55,045 nt of DNA from Aigarchaeota archaeon (GTDB taxonomy: Archaea; Thermoproteota; Nitrososphaeria_A; Caldarchaeales; Wolframiiraptoraceae), in assembly GCA_025058515.1 (NCBI GenBank), contig JANXDW010000014.1, forward strand, positions 1 through 55,045, in the 5' to 3' direction. Shown here piece after piece: positions 35,237 through 44,499 of the stretch. The position numbers were made by a program, and so were the translations under genes. The notes beneath the pieces are model-generated. The model saw nothing but the letters and a program-made list of their open reading frames with translations, ran no database searches and was not told the DNA's origin. The first letter of the stretch is position 1, and each line of letters opens with the position of its first letter.

Positions 35237-35578
35237 ATGGTCTTTATGAAGTATAGAGAGAGCAAAGCAGTTAGGAGGTTTATTAGAAAGATAACGGTCG
35301 AGAACCTCTGGATGTATATACTGAGTTTATTGAAGGAAGAACCAATATATGGTTATGAGATAAGAGATAAGATCTTCAAAAAGTTTAACTTTAAACCAGG
35401 TAAGATAACATGTTATGTCGTACTTTATAAGCTTGAGAAAGAAGGTCTCATCTCATCTAAAGAAATATATGAGAAGAGTAAAGGCGCACCTCGAAGATAC
35501 TACGTAATCACTGATAAAGGTTTAAAAGAACTTGAGAAAGCAAAGAAATTCTTAAAAGTGATTTTAAGCTCTATCTAA
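35237..35578 (+). CDS. PadR family transcription regulator
   Basis: A 113-residue winged-helix protein of the PadR type: MYILSLLKEEPIYGYEIRDKIFKKF, then KITCYVVLYKLEKEGLISSKE and the wing GAPRRYYVITDKGLKELEKAKKFL. PadR proteins are repressors that respond to small molecules. It lies upstream of and divergent to apbE, so it is a candidate regulator of the flavin electron-transfer locus. ATG starts exist at 35237 and 35246. Confidence 0.88.
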   Translation: MVFMKYRESKAVRRFIRKITVENLWMYILSLLKEEPIYGYEIRDKIFKKFNFKPGKITCYVVLYKLEKEGLISSKEIYEKSKGAPRRYYVITDKGLKELEKAKKFLKVILSSI

Positions 35579-35646
35579 AATCTCGTACTGAAAAGAGAGT
35601 AGTCTCGTGAGCGATTTCAATAATACTATTTCATGATCATGAAATA

Positions 35647-35654
35647 CTTATATT
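35647..35654 (+). promoter_or_regulatory. TATA-like box of the inositol-phosphate synthase gene
   Basis: CTTATATT is centred 27 bases before the ATG at 35677, which fits a leaderless transcript. No Shine-Dalgarno sequence lies in between. Confidence 0.5.
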
Positions 35655-35676
35655 CCGCCATCTTCATAGATATAGT

Positions 35677-36756
35677 ATGCCGAAAGTAAAGGTTGCTATA
35701 ATAGGTGTAGGCAATTGTGCTTCAGCCCTAGTTCAAGGAGTATATCATTATAGAGACGCAGATGAGGATGCCTTTGTACCAGGTCTAATGCATGTAAGAT
35801 TAGGACCATATCATGTTGGAGATATAGAGTTTGTAGCTGCATTCGATATAGATAAGAATAAGGTTGGTAAAGATCTCTCTGAAGCGATCTTCTCTCCTCC
35901 AAACTGTACATTAAAGTTTGCGGAAGTTCCAAAGCTAGGTGTTGAAGTCTCTCGAGGAATGACTCATGATAGTATTGGTAAATATCTATCACAAGTTATA
36001 GAGAAACATCCTTCACCCACGGTGGATGTTGCAGATGTCTTAAAGAGTAGTGGAGCTGAAGTTGTCGTTAACTTCCTCCCAGTAGGAAGTGAGTCTGCGA
36101 CTAAGTGGTATGTAGAGCAGGTGCTCGAGGCGAGAGCTTCTTTCGTCAACGGTATCCCCGTCTTCATAGCTAGAGAACCTAGGTGGCAAGAGATATTTAC
36201 AAAGAGAGGTGTCCCCATTATTGGAGATGATGTTAAGAGTCAAGTTGGAGCAACAATACTCCATAGATACCTAGTGAAGCTATTCCTAGATAGAGGAGTT
36301 AAGATAGAGAGAACTTATCAATTGAACTTTGGGGGGAATACGGATTTCTTAAACATGCTTGAAAGAGAGAGGCTTACATCTAAGAAGATATCTAAAACAG
36401 ATGCTGTTAGGAGCTTAATACCGTATGAGATATCTAGTGATAATATCCACATAGGGCCAAGCGATTATGTTCCATGGTTAACAGATAGGAAATGGGCTTA
36501 CATTAGGATAGAAGGTTCTGCTTTTGGAGGAGCGCCATTAAGTATAGAAGCAAAGCTAGAGGTGTGGGATAGCCCTAACTCTGCTGGCGTGGTTATAGAT
36601 GCGATCAGATGTGCTAAGATAGGATTAGATAGAGGTGTCTCTGGTCCATTGATAAGTCCTTCAGCATATTTTATGAAGTCTCCACCGATCCAGTACCCAG
36701 ATGAAGTCGCTAGAGAGATGGTTGAAGAATTCATTCAAGGTAAGAGAGAAAGATAA
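35677..36756 (+). CDS. ino1: myo-Inositol-1-phosphate synthase
   Basis: A 359-residue enzyme. NAD binding is shown by [18 protein letters not shown]. The catalytic core has [49 protein letters not shown] and [14 protein letters not shown] later [30 protein letters not shown] supports the fold. It turns glucose-6-P into inositol-1-P, the head group of archaeal ether phospholipids and a precursor of the solute di-myo-inositol phosphate. Glucose-6-P would come from PGI/PMI. Confidence 0.95.
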   Translation: MPKVKVAIIGVGNCASALVQGVYHYRDADEDAFVPGLMHVRLGPYHVGDIEFVAAFDIDKNKVGKDLSEAIFSPPNCTLKFAEVPKLGVEVSRGMTHDSIGKYLSQVIEKHPSPTVDVADVLKSSGAEVVVNFLPVGSESATKWYVEQVLEARASFVNGIPVFIAREPRWQEIFTKRGVPIIGDDVKSQVGATILHRYLVKLFLDRGVKIERTYQLNFGGNTDFLNMLERERLTSKKISKTDAVRSLIPYEISSDNIHIGPSDYVPWLTDRKWAYIRIEGSAFGGAPLSIEAKLEVWDSPNSAGVVIDAIRCAKIGLDRGVSGPLISPSAYFMKSPPIQYPDEVAREMVEEFIQGKRER

Positions 36757-36841
36757 CAACTTCTAGAGTTTAAGAACATATCAAAACCTAACCATTCTAT
36801 TATAACGTAGATTATCTCTTAAAAGAAAAATTCTAGATTTC

Positions 36842-37930
36842 TTAACTATTAGCTTCAAGCATAGAGAGTAGGTCATCCAATCTATTACAGCAGACTTTTT
36901 TCAAGAATGTCTCTAAAGACGATTCTTTCACAGCATCCATAACTTCGTATATACACTTATCATTAAGATTCTCCATAGACTTATAGGCTTCTTCAAAAGA
37001 TACAGCTGGATCTTTAAAACTCGGATATACTCTGTAGAGCTCAATAGATGCAATTACTAGGAATCTTAAGGTTTGTAACCCGATCCCTCTCCATGCTAGT
37101 AATTCTTCAAAGTTTTTAGGTTGTACTTGTGAAAGAGACTGTATGATCGCCCACTTAATCCTAGGAACCTCTAGCTTAACTTCTCCTTCTACATCTTCTA
37201 AATTAGTTAAAGTTATCTGACCACCATTAGAATGAGCTTCATATGTCTTTCTCAATCTCTTAAAATCACATGTTACTAATTCTACACATACTTCTCGAGA
37301 TTCCCTACTCTTTATACTCGTCATGTCTATTACGACCTTCTCTCTCTGAGTCGAGATTATCCCTGTATGAGGTTCCTCTACAAAACTTTTAACTTTAGTA
37401 GATGACCAGTGATATCTTCTTACAAGTCCTTCTAAGCTTCTTATACCCTGCTGGATCACTGTCCATTCTCCATCTTCTGATATTATCATCATGTGGAAGT
37501 ATAGAGGGAAACCATCTTGTATAGCTACATTATCAACTTTAGCGACCATACGGCTTGCATATTTTAGATAATCTAAGATTTCTTGACTAAATGTGAAGAC
37601 TTCTGCAATCTTATCTAGTTCAACAGGAACTCTGTATCCTTCAACACGTTTACCTCCAACGATGGCTAAGCCTATCTCAGGTTTCAAAGTATTCTTAAGT
37701 ATAGTGGCCATAATTGTAGTAGCTCCTCCTTTTAGTTCATCTAAGAACGAGGTTACTGAAAGAGCATCGAAGAATACTGGTGAAGCTAAGTTCCTTAGAA
37801 ATCTCTTAGCACCATATAAGTTGATGTATGATTCTACTACTGCGGTAAGGATCTTCTCAGCTCTCTTAAAATACCATTTAGGTCGAGGAGAGTAATGCAA
37901 CTCAAGTTCTCTCAGACCACTCTTGTACAT
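36842..37930 (-). CDS. DUF763 family protein
   Basis: A 362-residue protein of DUF763. The match includes GLRELELHYSPRPKWYFKRAEKI, GAKRFLRNLASPVFFDALSVTSF, GGATTIMATILKNTLKPEIGLAIVGGKR, and the tail region NFEELLAWRGIGLQTLRFLVIASIELY, which looks like a helix-hairpin-helix nucleic-acid motif. It diverges from the usual family form (DWHSSG is here LDELKGG). Members occur in thermophiles and have no known function; a DNA or RNA role is a guess from the C-terminus. Confidence 0.75.
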   Translation of the reverse strand: MYKSGLRELELHYSPRPKWYFKRAEKILTAVVESYINLYGAKRFLRNLASPVFFDALSVTSFLDELKGGATTIMATILKNTLKPEIGLAIVGGKRVEGYRVPVELDKIAEVFTFSQEILDYLKYASRMVAKVDNVAIQDGFPLYFHMMIISEDGEWTVIQQGIRSLEGLVRRYHWSSTKVKSFVEEPHTGIISTQREKVVIDMTSIKSRESREVCVELVTCDFKRLRKTYEAHSNGGQITLTNLEDVEGEVKLEVPRIKWAIIQSLSQVQPKNFEELLAWRGIGLQTLRFLVIASIELYRVYPSFKDPAVSFEEAYKSMENLNDKCIYEVMDAVKESSLETFLKKVCCNRLDDLLSMLEANS

Positions 37931-38055
37931 CCTCGATCTAATAGATAGAAGGTAGATTAATCTCTTCCTCTTTTAGAAAGTTCGAAAATATACGCAAGTA
38001 CTACCATGCCACATCTAGATATTAACTTAAAGAAAAATAGAGAAAGATCGGTATT

Positions 38056-38259
38056 TTACTTTAAATTTTTTGAGTATTTCTTAGCGATGAGAAGGTATAG
38101 AATTATTCCTAGAGTTATGATAGATGGGAATTGGAAAGCAAAAAATAGGAAAGTTGGTTGGATTATCGGTGTCCCGTATACTTGATATATCGTTAAGAAG
38201 AGAGTTAAAGAAGAAAGTATTATGAAAGAAATAATCCATGATAGTAGTTGTTCATCCAA
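38056..38259 (-). CDS. Small membrane protein, unknown
   Basis: A 67-residue protein with two predicted membrane helices (WIISFIILSSLTLFLTIY and FQFPSIITLGIILYLLIA) and a basic end (KKYSKNLK). I do not recognise it. It starts with ATG two bases after the RpoK stop and is on the same strand, so it is likely the last gene of the thermosome-rpoK transcript. Its short length makes it less certain. Confidence 0.5.
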   Translation of the reverse strand: MDEQLLSWIISFIILSSLTLFLTIYQVYGTPIIQPTFLFFAFQFPSIITLGIILYLLIAKKYSKNLK

Positions 38260-38261
38260 AG

Positions 38262-38534
38262 CTATTCAGCCTTCTGCTCAATTGGTTTAGGTTTAAGCAG
38301 TTCGTTAACAGGAATATCTACATATGTTCCATCAGGCTTCCTTCTACGTATGATTATTGGTAAGACTCCTGCTTCAAGTTCTCTCTTTGCAATGTCTATT
38401 GGAGTATCTCCTGGTTCAACCTTGACTAATGGAAAGGCGCCGAGAGATAATTGGAGCGCTCTTCCCCCTACGATCCTAGCGATCTCGTATTTAGTTAAAG
38501 GTCTCTTATAATATTCGTCTTCAATCTTCTCCAA
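38262..38534 (-). CDS. rpoK: DNA-directed RNA polymerase subunit K
   Basis: A 90-residue Rpb6/omega homologue: [62 protein letters not shown]. The TKYE-AR-GGRA core binds the RNA polymerase A' subunit and helps assembly. The start is TTG at 38534, 14 bases inside the end of the thermosome gene, so translational coupling is likely. The C-terminal tail ([10 protein letters not shown]) is slightly longer than usual. Confidence 0.93.
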   Translation of the reverse strand: MEKIEDEYYKRPLTKYEIARIVGGRALQLSLGAFPLVKVEPGDTPIDIAKRELEAGVLPIIIRRRKPDGTYVDIPVNELLKPKPIEQKAE

Positions 38535-40167
38535 ACTCAGTTTCTTCCTTCTCTTTCTCTTTTCCTGGCTTCTTCTCCTCGAGCTTAGAAGCTGCTATTA
38601 TATCATCTATCTTCAGTATCATCGAAGCTGCTTCTACCGCTGATTTAATTATCTGCTTCTTCACCAACACAGGCTCTAGAACATCTAGCTTCCACATATC
38701 TTCAATCTTTCCAGCGAAGACGTTGACTCCAGCCCATTTCTGTCCTTCTTTATGTCTTGCCCTCAGGTTCACTATTGTCTCGATAGAGTCGATACCTGAG
38801 CTCTCGGCAAGCTGGCTTGGAACTATCTCTATTGCTTCAGCGAACTTCTCTACAGCGAGCTGTTCCTTTCCTGCAAGTGTTTTAGCGTAGTCTCTTAAGC
38901 CTAATGCTATCTCGATCTCTGGAGCTCCTCCTCCTGCAACTACCTTTCCTTCTACAACTACGTCTTTGACAACATTTAATGCATCCTTGATGGAGCGTTC
39001 AGCTTCATCAACAATCCTCTTTGTTCCACCTCTTATCAAGATTGTGATAGATTTCGGGTTCTCGCATCCTTCGATAAATACCATCTTATCTTCTCCAACC
39101 CTCCTCTCTTCTACTATGTTTGCTTTACCGAGATCTTTCTCTGTTAATTCTTCAATCCTCGTTACAACTCTTCCGCCAGTGGCTTTGGCCAACTTATCCA
39201 TATCGGATTTCTTTATTCTTCTAACAGCCATTATTCCTCTCCTAGCTAAGAAGTGTTGAGCTATATCATCTATGCCTTTCTGGCATAGCACTACGTTCGC
39301 TCCAGTAGCTGCAATCTTATCAACCATCTCCTTCAACATGTCTTCTTCTTGCTTCATGAAAGCCCTCATCTGTTCAGGGCTCTCTATGTTTAGCTTAGCA
39401 TCGAACTCGGTCTTCTCGATCTCTAGAGAAGCGTCTAGTAAAACTATCTTAGCATTACGGACTATCTTAGGCATTCCAGGATGAACTACTTCTTTATCTA
39501 GTACTATTCCTTCAATAAGCGTTGTATCTCTTAGTGAACCTCCTTCTTTCTTCTCAATCTTTATATCATCTAAGTCTACTCTCCATTTGCCTTCTACATG
39601 TTCTGCAACTTTCAAGACTGCTCCTACAGCTATCTCAGCAAGGTAATCTGCTTCTTCACCTACAAGTTTACTGATCATCGCTGTCTTAGCAACCTTCTTT
39701 AATATCTCTCTATCTGTCGGAGATACTGGAACTGCTATATTATCGTAGAGCTCTAATGCTTTAACAGCAGCTTTCTTATAACCTTCTATTATTAAGCTTG
39801 GATGAACTTCCTTCTCAATAAGGTCTTCAGCTTTTGAGAGTAGTTCTCCAGCTAGTACGACGGAGGTCGTAGTGCCATCTCCCACTTCAGCATCTTGTGC
39901 TTTAGCTACTTCTACAAGCATCTTTGCTACAGGATGCTCTACATCCATCTCTTTCAATATAGTTGCACCATCATTTGTTATTACTACGTCTCCGAAGCTA
40001 TCTACAAGCATCTTATCCATGCCTCTCGGTCCGAGAGAAGATCTCATAGTTTCTGCGATTACCTTCGCAACCATTATATTAGATAGTTGAGCATCTCTAC
40101 CTCTTGATCGAGATGTTCCTTCTTTTAAGACTATTACAGGTACTCCTCCTGCAGATGGTGCTGCCAT
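38521..40167 (-). CDS. Thermosome subunit (group II chaperonin)
   Basis: A 548-residue chaperonin. Conserved segments are [35 protein letters not shown], the ATPase motif [19 protein letters not shown], a charged apical domain at about residues 220-370, [20 protein letters not shown], and [34 protein letters not shown], ending in an acidic and Glu-rich tail. It folds proteins in a two-ring complex. A strong Shine-Dalgarno site precedes the start, as expected for an abundant protein. Other subunits are not in the window. Confidence 0.96.
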   Translation of the reverse strand: MAAPSAGGVPVIVLKEGTSRSRGRDAQLSNIMVAKVIAETMRSSLGPRGMDKMLVDSFGDVVITNDGATILKEMDVEHPVAKMLVEVAKAQDAEVGDGTTTSVVLAGELLSKAEDLIEKEVHPSLIIEGYKKAAVKALELYDNIAVPVSPTDREILKKVAKTAMISKLVGEEADYLAEIAVGAVLKVAEHVEGKWRVDLDDIKIEKKEGGSLRDTTLIEGIVLDKEVVHPGMPKIVRNAKIVLLDASLEIEKTEFDAKLNIESPEQMRAFMKQEEDMLKEMVDKIAATGANVVLCQKGIDDIAQHFLARRGIMAVRRIKKSDMDKLAKATGGRVVTRIEELTEKDLGKANIVEERRVGEDKMVFIEGCENPKSITILIRGGTKRIVDEAERSIKDALNVVKDVVVEGKVVAGGGAPEIEIALGLRDYAKTLAGKEQLAVEKFAEAIEIVPSQLAESSGIDSIETIVNLRARHKEGQKWAGVNVFAGKIEDMWKLDVLEPVLVKKQIIKSAVEAASMILKIDDIIAASKLEEKKPGKEKEKEETEFGED

Positions 40168-40170
40168 AAA

Positions 40171-40178
40171 ATCACCCC
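40171..40178 (-). promoter_or_regulatory. Strong Shine-Dalgarno site of the thermosome gene
   Basis: GGGGTGAT on the minus strand, three bases before the ATG at 40167, is complementary to the 16S rRNA 3' end. A TATA-like CTTATAACAT lies near 40218-40227, which would leave a leader of about 25-30 bases. Confidence 0.55.
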
Positions 40179-40716
40179 TTTACCCAATACTCTGTAGAAA
40201 ATACTTTTCGAGCCATGTTATAAGCCTTTGTTTATTAAACTTAAATAAACCAATCCATCTTCTCTATTACAAGGTTTAGAATGATCGAAGTATATTGTTG
40301 AGGGTAGCAGAGAAGCATTCTATCTTTATTGATGGTGAAAGTTTACAAATTCTTTTCTCCTACTTATCTAATCAATATTCATGCTCGTGTACTTAAGTAG
40401 GTGACCTCAATGTCTCTGACTACATGAAAAATTCTTAGCACTTAGCTTTGACGACTTCTCTTCTCCTCGGAGGATCATTCTCAACTACTTACTTCAAGAT
40501 TATTTTAGTATTCTTAATTTTAAAAATAGGCCATGTTCTTTATTTCTTTATTCTCTCTAAGCTCAACTACTGTTCTGTAAATTTAGACTTTTAGAATAAC
40601 CTCAAAAATTGAGGACCAGTATTTTGAATGTTCTTATTTTTACTCATTTTTTAATTCAGTATAACCCCTAGCACTAGGAAAGTTTTATGAGTAGGTAGAG
40701 GTAATACTGTTTAATT
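40179..40716. other. Divergent intergenic region between thermosome and ribbon-helix-helix genes
   Basis: About 540 bases with no gene seen. It holds the thermosome promoter and a perfect small inverted repeat CCTCAA-aaa-TTGAGG at 40600-40614, about 117 bases before the ribbon-helix-helix gene. The repeat could be an operator or a small hairpin. No tRNA, CRISPR or longer repeat is visible. Confidence 0.4.
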
Positions 40717-40730
40717 GGAGGGTATAGTTT

Positions 40731-40874
40731 ATGAAGCTTATCTCTGTTAAGATGCCTGAAGCATTGATAGAAGGGATGGATGAGCTTGTAAACAGGGGGG
40801 TTTACCCGAGTAGAAGCTCTCTAATGCGAACAGCTGTAAGAGACTTACTTAAGAAAGAACTTTGGAAACAGTAG
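40731..40874 (+). CDS. Small ribbon-helix-helix (CopG/Arc-like) protein
   Basis: A 47-residue protein. MKLISVKMPEALIEGMDELV is the usual start of a CopG/NikR-type ribbon-helix-helix: a strand, then helix A. PSRSSLMRTAVRDLLKKEL is helix B, including the S-R-S turn. Such dimers bind DNA operators. A good Shine-Dalgarno site (GGAGGG at 40717-40722) lies eight bases before the ATG. It ends 14 bases from the stop of the convergent unknown gene. It could regulate the neighbouring region, where an inverted repeat lies upstream. Confidence 0.85.
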   Translation: MKLISVKMPEALIEGMDELVNRGVYPSRSSLMRTAVRDLLKKELWKQ

Positions 40875-40888
40875 AGGCTTGACCAAAG

Positions 40889-41599
40889 TTACTTCTGACT
40901 ACTCTCAATTAGCGGCATAGAGACTACTGTAACTATTTTACCATAGAAATACTTCATATCAGAGATGTACTGAGTATAAGATACTTCTTCAACGGAATTT
41001 GAAGAGAGGTATCGTATGAATGGGTATTTTGGAGATTCTTTACTCTCTATATAGAAGAAGACTGGTAAAGCATTTGCTTCATAATAATCGAAGAAGGGGA
41101 CTATGATACCTAGAATATGCTTATTGTCTTTAACATAATGCCATAGAGGAGGTGAGACAGATGCATCACTTACCATTACAAGTACTCTCATTAGAGAATT
41201 GAGATCTTTCGCTTTGATCATTAATGGTTTCTCCATTAACTGTCTACGTCTCCTAATCGCTTTAGCTATTAGCTCAGGTTCTTCCTCAGTCTCTACTACT
41301 GGACCATAAAAATATCGTGTATCATCAGAGCTAGTAGTGAAAAATGCTTCTTCTTTACCTAAGCTAGTATATGCAACGTATCCTCTTGGTTCTTCATCTA
41401 GATATGTGTAGGCGAATATAGGTAGATTTCCACGCCAGTATGGTATTGATGAGAGGTGACCGATAATCTTCTTATCACGTATGGGGAAAGCCCAGAAGAG
41501 TGGTTGAACATCTGTTCTAGACATTCCAAGTCTAGCTAAATTTATCAAGTCTACTACTTGTATAGCTATAGGAGGCTTCCTGATATTCTTCATCCTCAC
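40889..41599 (-). CDS. Protein of unknown function, 236 residues
   Basis: I do not recognise this protein. It is soluble and appears to be an internal duplication: residues about 8-105 and 125-230 share the pattern VQPLFWAFPIRDKKIIGHL...LPIFAYTYLDEEPRGYVAYTS...DTRYFYGPVVE and VSPPLWHYVKDNKHILGIIVPFF...LPVFFYIESKESPKYPFIRYLS...DMKYFYGKIVT. The repeated Y-F-Y-G near each end is notable. A basic helix (AIRRRRQLMEKPL) links the halves. No membrane helix or catalytic motif is seen. It is flanked by a ribbon-helix-helix gene and aIF2-beta, with no functional hint. Confidence 0.65.
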   Translation of the reverse strand: MRMKNIRKPPIAIQVVDLINLARLGMSRTDVQPLFWAFPIRDKKIIGHLSSIPYWRGNLPIFAYTYLDEEPRGYVAYTSLGKEEAFFTTSSDDTRYFYGPVVETEEEPELIAKAIRRRRQLMEKPLMIKAKDLNSLMRVLVMVSDASVSPPLWHYVKDNKHILGIIVPFFDYYEANALPVFFYIESKESPKYPFIRYLSSNSVEEVSYTQYISDMKYFYGKIVTVVSMPLIESSQK

Positions 41600-41697
41600 T
41601 CCTAGATAAATTTATTTCATAACAATAATATTAATATTGATCACATTCCTACTTTAATGTTCAATCTATCTTAAAAATTCTCTCAGACATCTAAATG

Positions 41698-42141
41698 TTA
41701 TATCTTTCTCACAGAGCTTTTCGCACCACATATCTCACATAGTATGAATCTGAATCTCTTCTCTGCAATTATCTTCGTATCCAACCCACCGCATACAGGG
41801 CATTTTACAAATTCTTTAACATATAGTTCTAGGAATCTCCTTAACTCTTCATTTGTAATTTTTCCTTGGATCAAGAGCCTCTCTCCTTCTAAGGTTCCAG
41901 CTTTCCCAGATTCTTTAAGGATGAATCTAGCGAGATGTGAAGGCTCTCTATTTAGTGTATCGGCAATATGAGTAAAGTTTGTTATGATAGTTCTCTTTGT
42001 CTCATGAACTATTATAGGATTGACAACTAATACTCGATCACCTATCTTTCCCAGTGTTTGTGGAAGATTGGCCATGACTTGATCTAATAACTTCCTATAT
42101 CCTTCCTTCGTCTTTACTAGTTCTGTCCAAGCTTCTACCAA
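41698..42141 (-). CDS. Translation initiation factor aIF2 beta
   Basis: A 147-residue aIF2 beta. The middle domain contains RVLVVNPIIVHETKRTIITNFTHIADTLNREPSHLARFILKESGKAGTLEGERLLIQG, and the C-terminal zinc ribbon has CPVCGG and CEICGA pairs. Together with alpha and gamma it brings Met-tRNAi to the ribosome. The start is TTG at 42141. It is divergent from SAH hydrolase, which lies 130 bases away. Confidence 0.95.
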   Translation of the reverse strand: MVEAWTELVKTKEGYRKLLDQVMANLPQTLGKIGDRVLVVNPIIVHETKRTIITNFTHIADTLNREPSHLARFILKESGKAGTLEGERLLIQGKITNEELRRFLELYVKEFVKCPVCGGLDTKIIAEKRFRFILCEICGAKSSVRKI

Positions 42142-42271
42142 TACTCAATCTACACCTAGACATTATATGATGAAGCTGAAATTAAACCTTAAGCTGGATA
42201 TTGTTACCGTTTAACTTTGATGGATAATGTTAATGAGTAGCTGAAACCACAATATACTTAAGTGGGTATCT

Positions 42272-43594
42272 GTGGTGACAAAGTCTTATTGGATAAAAGA
42301 TCTAAGTCTTAGCGGTCTAGGTAGGAAGAAGATCTACTGGGCTGAGCAGGAGATGCCTATTCTCACATCTATTAGAGAAAGGTTCTCAGTTGAAAAACCT
42401 TTGAAGAACTTAAAGATCGGTGCATGTCTCCATATTACTAAAGAGACTGCAGTGCTTGTAAGAACACTTCGTGAAGCTGGGGCAGAGGTCTACCTATGTG
42501 CATCTAATCCATTGAGTACTCAAGATGATGTTGCCGCAGCTCTCGTAGATGAGGGCTTCCATGTATTTGGGTGGAGAGGCATGAGCCAGAGAGAATACTA
42601 TGAATGTATTGGTTATGTATTGAGTAGCCAGCCTAACATAACGATAGATGATGGTGCAGACCTGGTCTCATCTATACATAAGCTATACTACAATACGTTA
42701 GCAGATGAGATATCACTCATTAAGAATATTACTGGAGAATTATCTGGTAGAGAGATCTTAAAGAATATCATGGGTGGAAGTGAGGAGACTACTACTGGAG
42801 TATATCGTCTTAAGTCTCTTGCAAGAGAGGGTAAGCTACTCTACCCTATCATTGCGGTGAATGATGCTCTCTCAAAGAGCCTCTTCGATAATCCTATAGG
42901 TACTGGGCAGTCAGCTATAGATGGTGTAATTAGAGCAACCAATACACTGATAGCTGGGAAGGATGTTGTAGTAGTTGGTTTCGGAAGAGTAGGGTCTGGG
43001 ATAGCTAGTAGATGTAGAGGGCTTGGAGCAAGAGTAACTATTGTTGAAGTAGATCCTATAAATGCTTTAAGAGCGGCCATGGATGGTTTTAGAGTAGAGT
43101 CTATGCTTACAGCTTCAAAACATGGAGAGATATTCATAACAGCTACTGGAAATATTAATGTAATCAGAAGAGAACACTTCCAAGTTATGAAAGATGGTGT
43201 AATCTTAGCTAATGCTGGACACTTCGATGTAGAGATATGTAAGAAAGACCTAGAAGAGTTAAGTAAGATGGTTGAGAAGACTAGTGACCATATAACGACT
43301 TATGTTATGGAGGATGGGAGGAGGCTCCACCTACTTGGAGATGGGAGGCTTGTAAACTTAGCCTGCGCTGAAGGACATCCGAGCTCGGTTATGGATATGT
43401 CTTTCAGCCTACAGGCACTTTCAGCTGAATATATCGTTAAAAACTTTAAGAACCTACCTAGAGAAGTAATACCTGTACCTAGAGAGATCGACCTCTTAGT
43501 AGCACGCTTAAAGCTGAAGTCTATGGGTTTAGAATTAGAAGAGATGACTGAAGAGCAGAAGAGATACTTAGAATCATGGTATCTTGGAACTTAG
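42272..43594 (+). CDS. ahcY: S-adenosylhomocysteine hydrolase
   Basis: A 440-residue enzyme. Segments: WAEQEMPILTSIRERF, ACLHITKETAVLVRTL, ASNPLSTQDDVAAAL, IDDGADLVSSIH, SEETTTGVYRL, LFDNPIGTGQSAIDGVIRATN, the NAD motif VVGFGRVGSGIA, and the C-terminal LACAEGHPSSVMDMSF. It splits S-adenosylhomocysteine to adenosine and homocysteine, removing the product of methyltransferases. The start is GTG 42272 or the next GTG 42275. The stop overlaps the prefoldin gene by 4 bases. Confidence 0.95.
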   Translation: MVTKSYWIKDLSLSGLGRKKIYWAEQEMPILTSIRERFSVEKPLKNLKIGACLHITKETAVLVRTLREAGAEVYLCASNPLSTQDDVAAALVDEGFHVFGWRGMSQREYYECIGYVLSSQPNITIDDGADLVSSIHKLYYNTLADEISLIKNITGELSGREILKNIMGGSEETTTGVYRLKSLAREGKLLYPIIAVNDALSKSLFDNPIGTGQSAIDGVIRATNTLIAGKDVVVVGFGRVGSGIASRCRGLGARVTIVEVDPINALRAAMDGFRVESMLTASKHGEIFITATGNINVIRREHFQVMKDGVILANAGHFDVEICKKDLEELSKMVEKTSDHITTYVMEDGRRLHLLGDGRLVNLACAEGHPSSVMDMSFSLQALSAEYIVKNFKNLPREVIPVPREIDLLVARLKLKSMGLELEEMTEEQKRYLESWYLGT

Positions 43595-44046
43595 CCACGT
43601 ATCCCTCTAGCTTCTTTCTCTCTAATCTGAGCAGAGAGAGCTCCAATTATACTCCTTAACTCATTTTCTCTTCTGAGAAATTGTTCAAGTCTCTGTTCAT
43701 ATGATTGGATTAACTGTATTATGTTTGCTTTTCTCTTCTCAATCATCTCTTTACCTTCTTGAATTGTCTTAGTCACTATAACACCAGCCCCTACGCTAAC
43801 CTCTACTTTCTGACCATCTACGACTTCTGCATGTATATAATTTCCACCACCTATGGGCACGAGTATCTTCATAGTTGATGTATTCTTAGATAATTCTTCT
43901 AGAAAGCTTAAGGCTCCTTCATATTCAACAGCAAGTGCTTGTAGTGTAGACAGCCTAGTCCTCGTCTCATTTATCAACTGTTCTAGAAGTTGAAGTTCTG
44001 CGACAGCTCTATTAAGCTGCTCTTCTAAACTCGACAACTCTAACAC
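43591..44046 (-). CDS. pfdA: Prefoldin subunit alpha
   Basis: A 151-residue prefoldin alpha. Two long coiled-coil helices (ELSSLEEQLNRAVAELQLLEQLINETRTRL and the C-terminal IEKRKANIIQLIQSYEQRLEQFLRRENELRSI) flank the beta hairpins ILVPIGGGNYIHAEV and KVEVSVGAGVIVTKT. It delivers unfolded proteins to the thermosome, encoded 3.4 kb away. In many archaea pfdA lies directly before ftsY; here three other genes separate them. Confidence 0.93.
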   Translation of the reverse strand: MLELSSLEEQLNRAVAELQLLEQLINETRTRLSTLQALAVEYEGALSFLEELSKNTSTMKILVPIGGGNYIHAEVVDGQKVEVSVGAGVIVTKTIQEGKEMIEKRKANIIQLIQSYEQRLEQFLRRENELRSIIGALSAQIREKEARGIRG

Positions 44047-44151
44047 CTTCTCTATATCTTTTACAAGTTCCTAAAAGCTTTTAACTTCTACAAAGCCAAG
44101 CTAAAATAATAAAGCTTGTTTTAATTTTATGTTCTTGGAGGGAAAAGTATA

Positions 44152-44499
44152 TTGAAGATTAGAGATGCTCAAAGGATTGTATTAGATTTCGAACATTCGA
44201 GAAGATGGGATATTTTTAGAGAATCTCAGATCTTTACACATCTTATAGAGGAGATCTCAGAGATAGGGAGACACATACTTTCTAGAGAAGGATATAAGGT
44301 TGCAGGTCTTGGACATGAAGTTGCTGAAGGTGATGTTGGAAGAGAGTTCGCACAAGCTTTTACTCTCTTCCTACAGCTTGCTAATAGAATGAATGTAGAC
44401 CTTGAAGAAGCATTTATAAATGAGATAAAGATCATGGAGGAGAGGTTTAACTCTGAGAAGTGGAGAAAGTATTTGGAAAGAGGCGATTTCAAGGTTTAA
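44152..44499 (+). CDS. MazG-like nucleotide pyrophosphohydrolase domain protein
   Basis: A 115-residue all-alpha protein of the MazG/HisE-like type. LIEEISEIGRHIL gives the E-E-x-x-E metal-binding helix (E33, E34, E37). The second helix is DVGREFAQAFTLFLQLANRMNVDLEEAFINEIKIMEERF, where the usual E-x-x-D is E65-x-x-Q68. Such proteins hydrolyse NTPs or dNTPs to NMPs as house cleaning. The Q instead of D could weaken metal binding. The start is TTG 44152 with GGAGGG about 10 bases upstream. It overlaps the convergent dehydrogenase gene by 11 bases. Confidence 0.7.
   Translation: MKIRDAQRIVLDFEHSRRWDIFRESQIFTHLIEEISEIGRHILSREGYKVAGLGHEVAEGDVGREFAQAFTLFLQLANRMNVDLEEAFINEIKIMEERFNSEKWRKYLERGDFKV

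Noticed and set aside
42160-42240. Possible C/D-box RNA before SAH hydrolase (ATGATGA ... CTGA)
   Set aside because: A CTGA lies only two bases after the first box, the inner boxes are degenerate and spacing is wrong.
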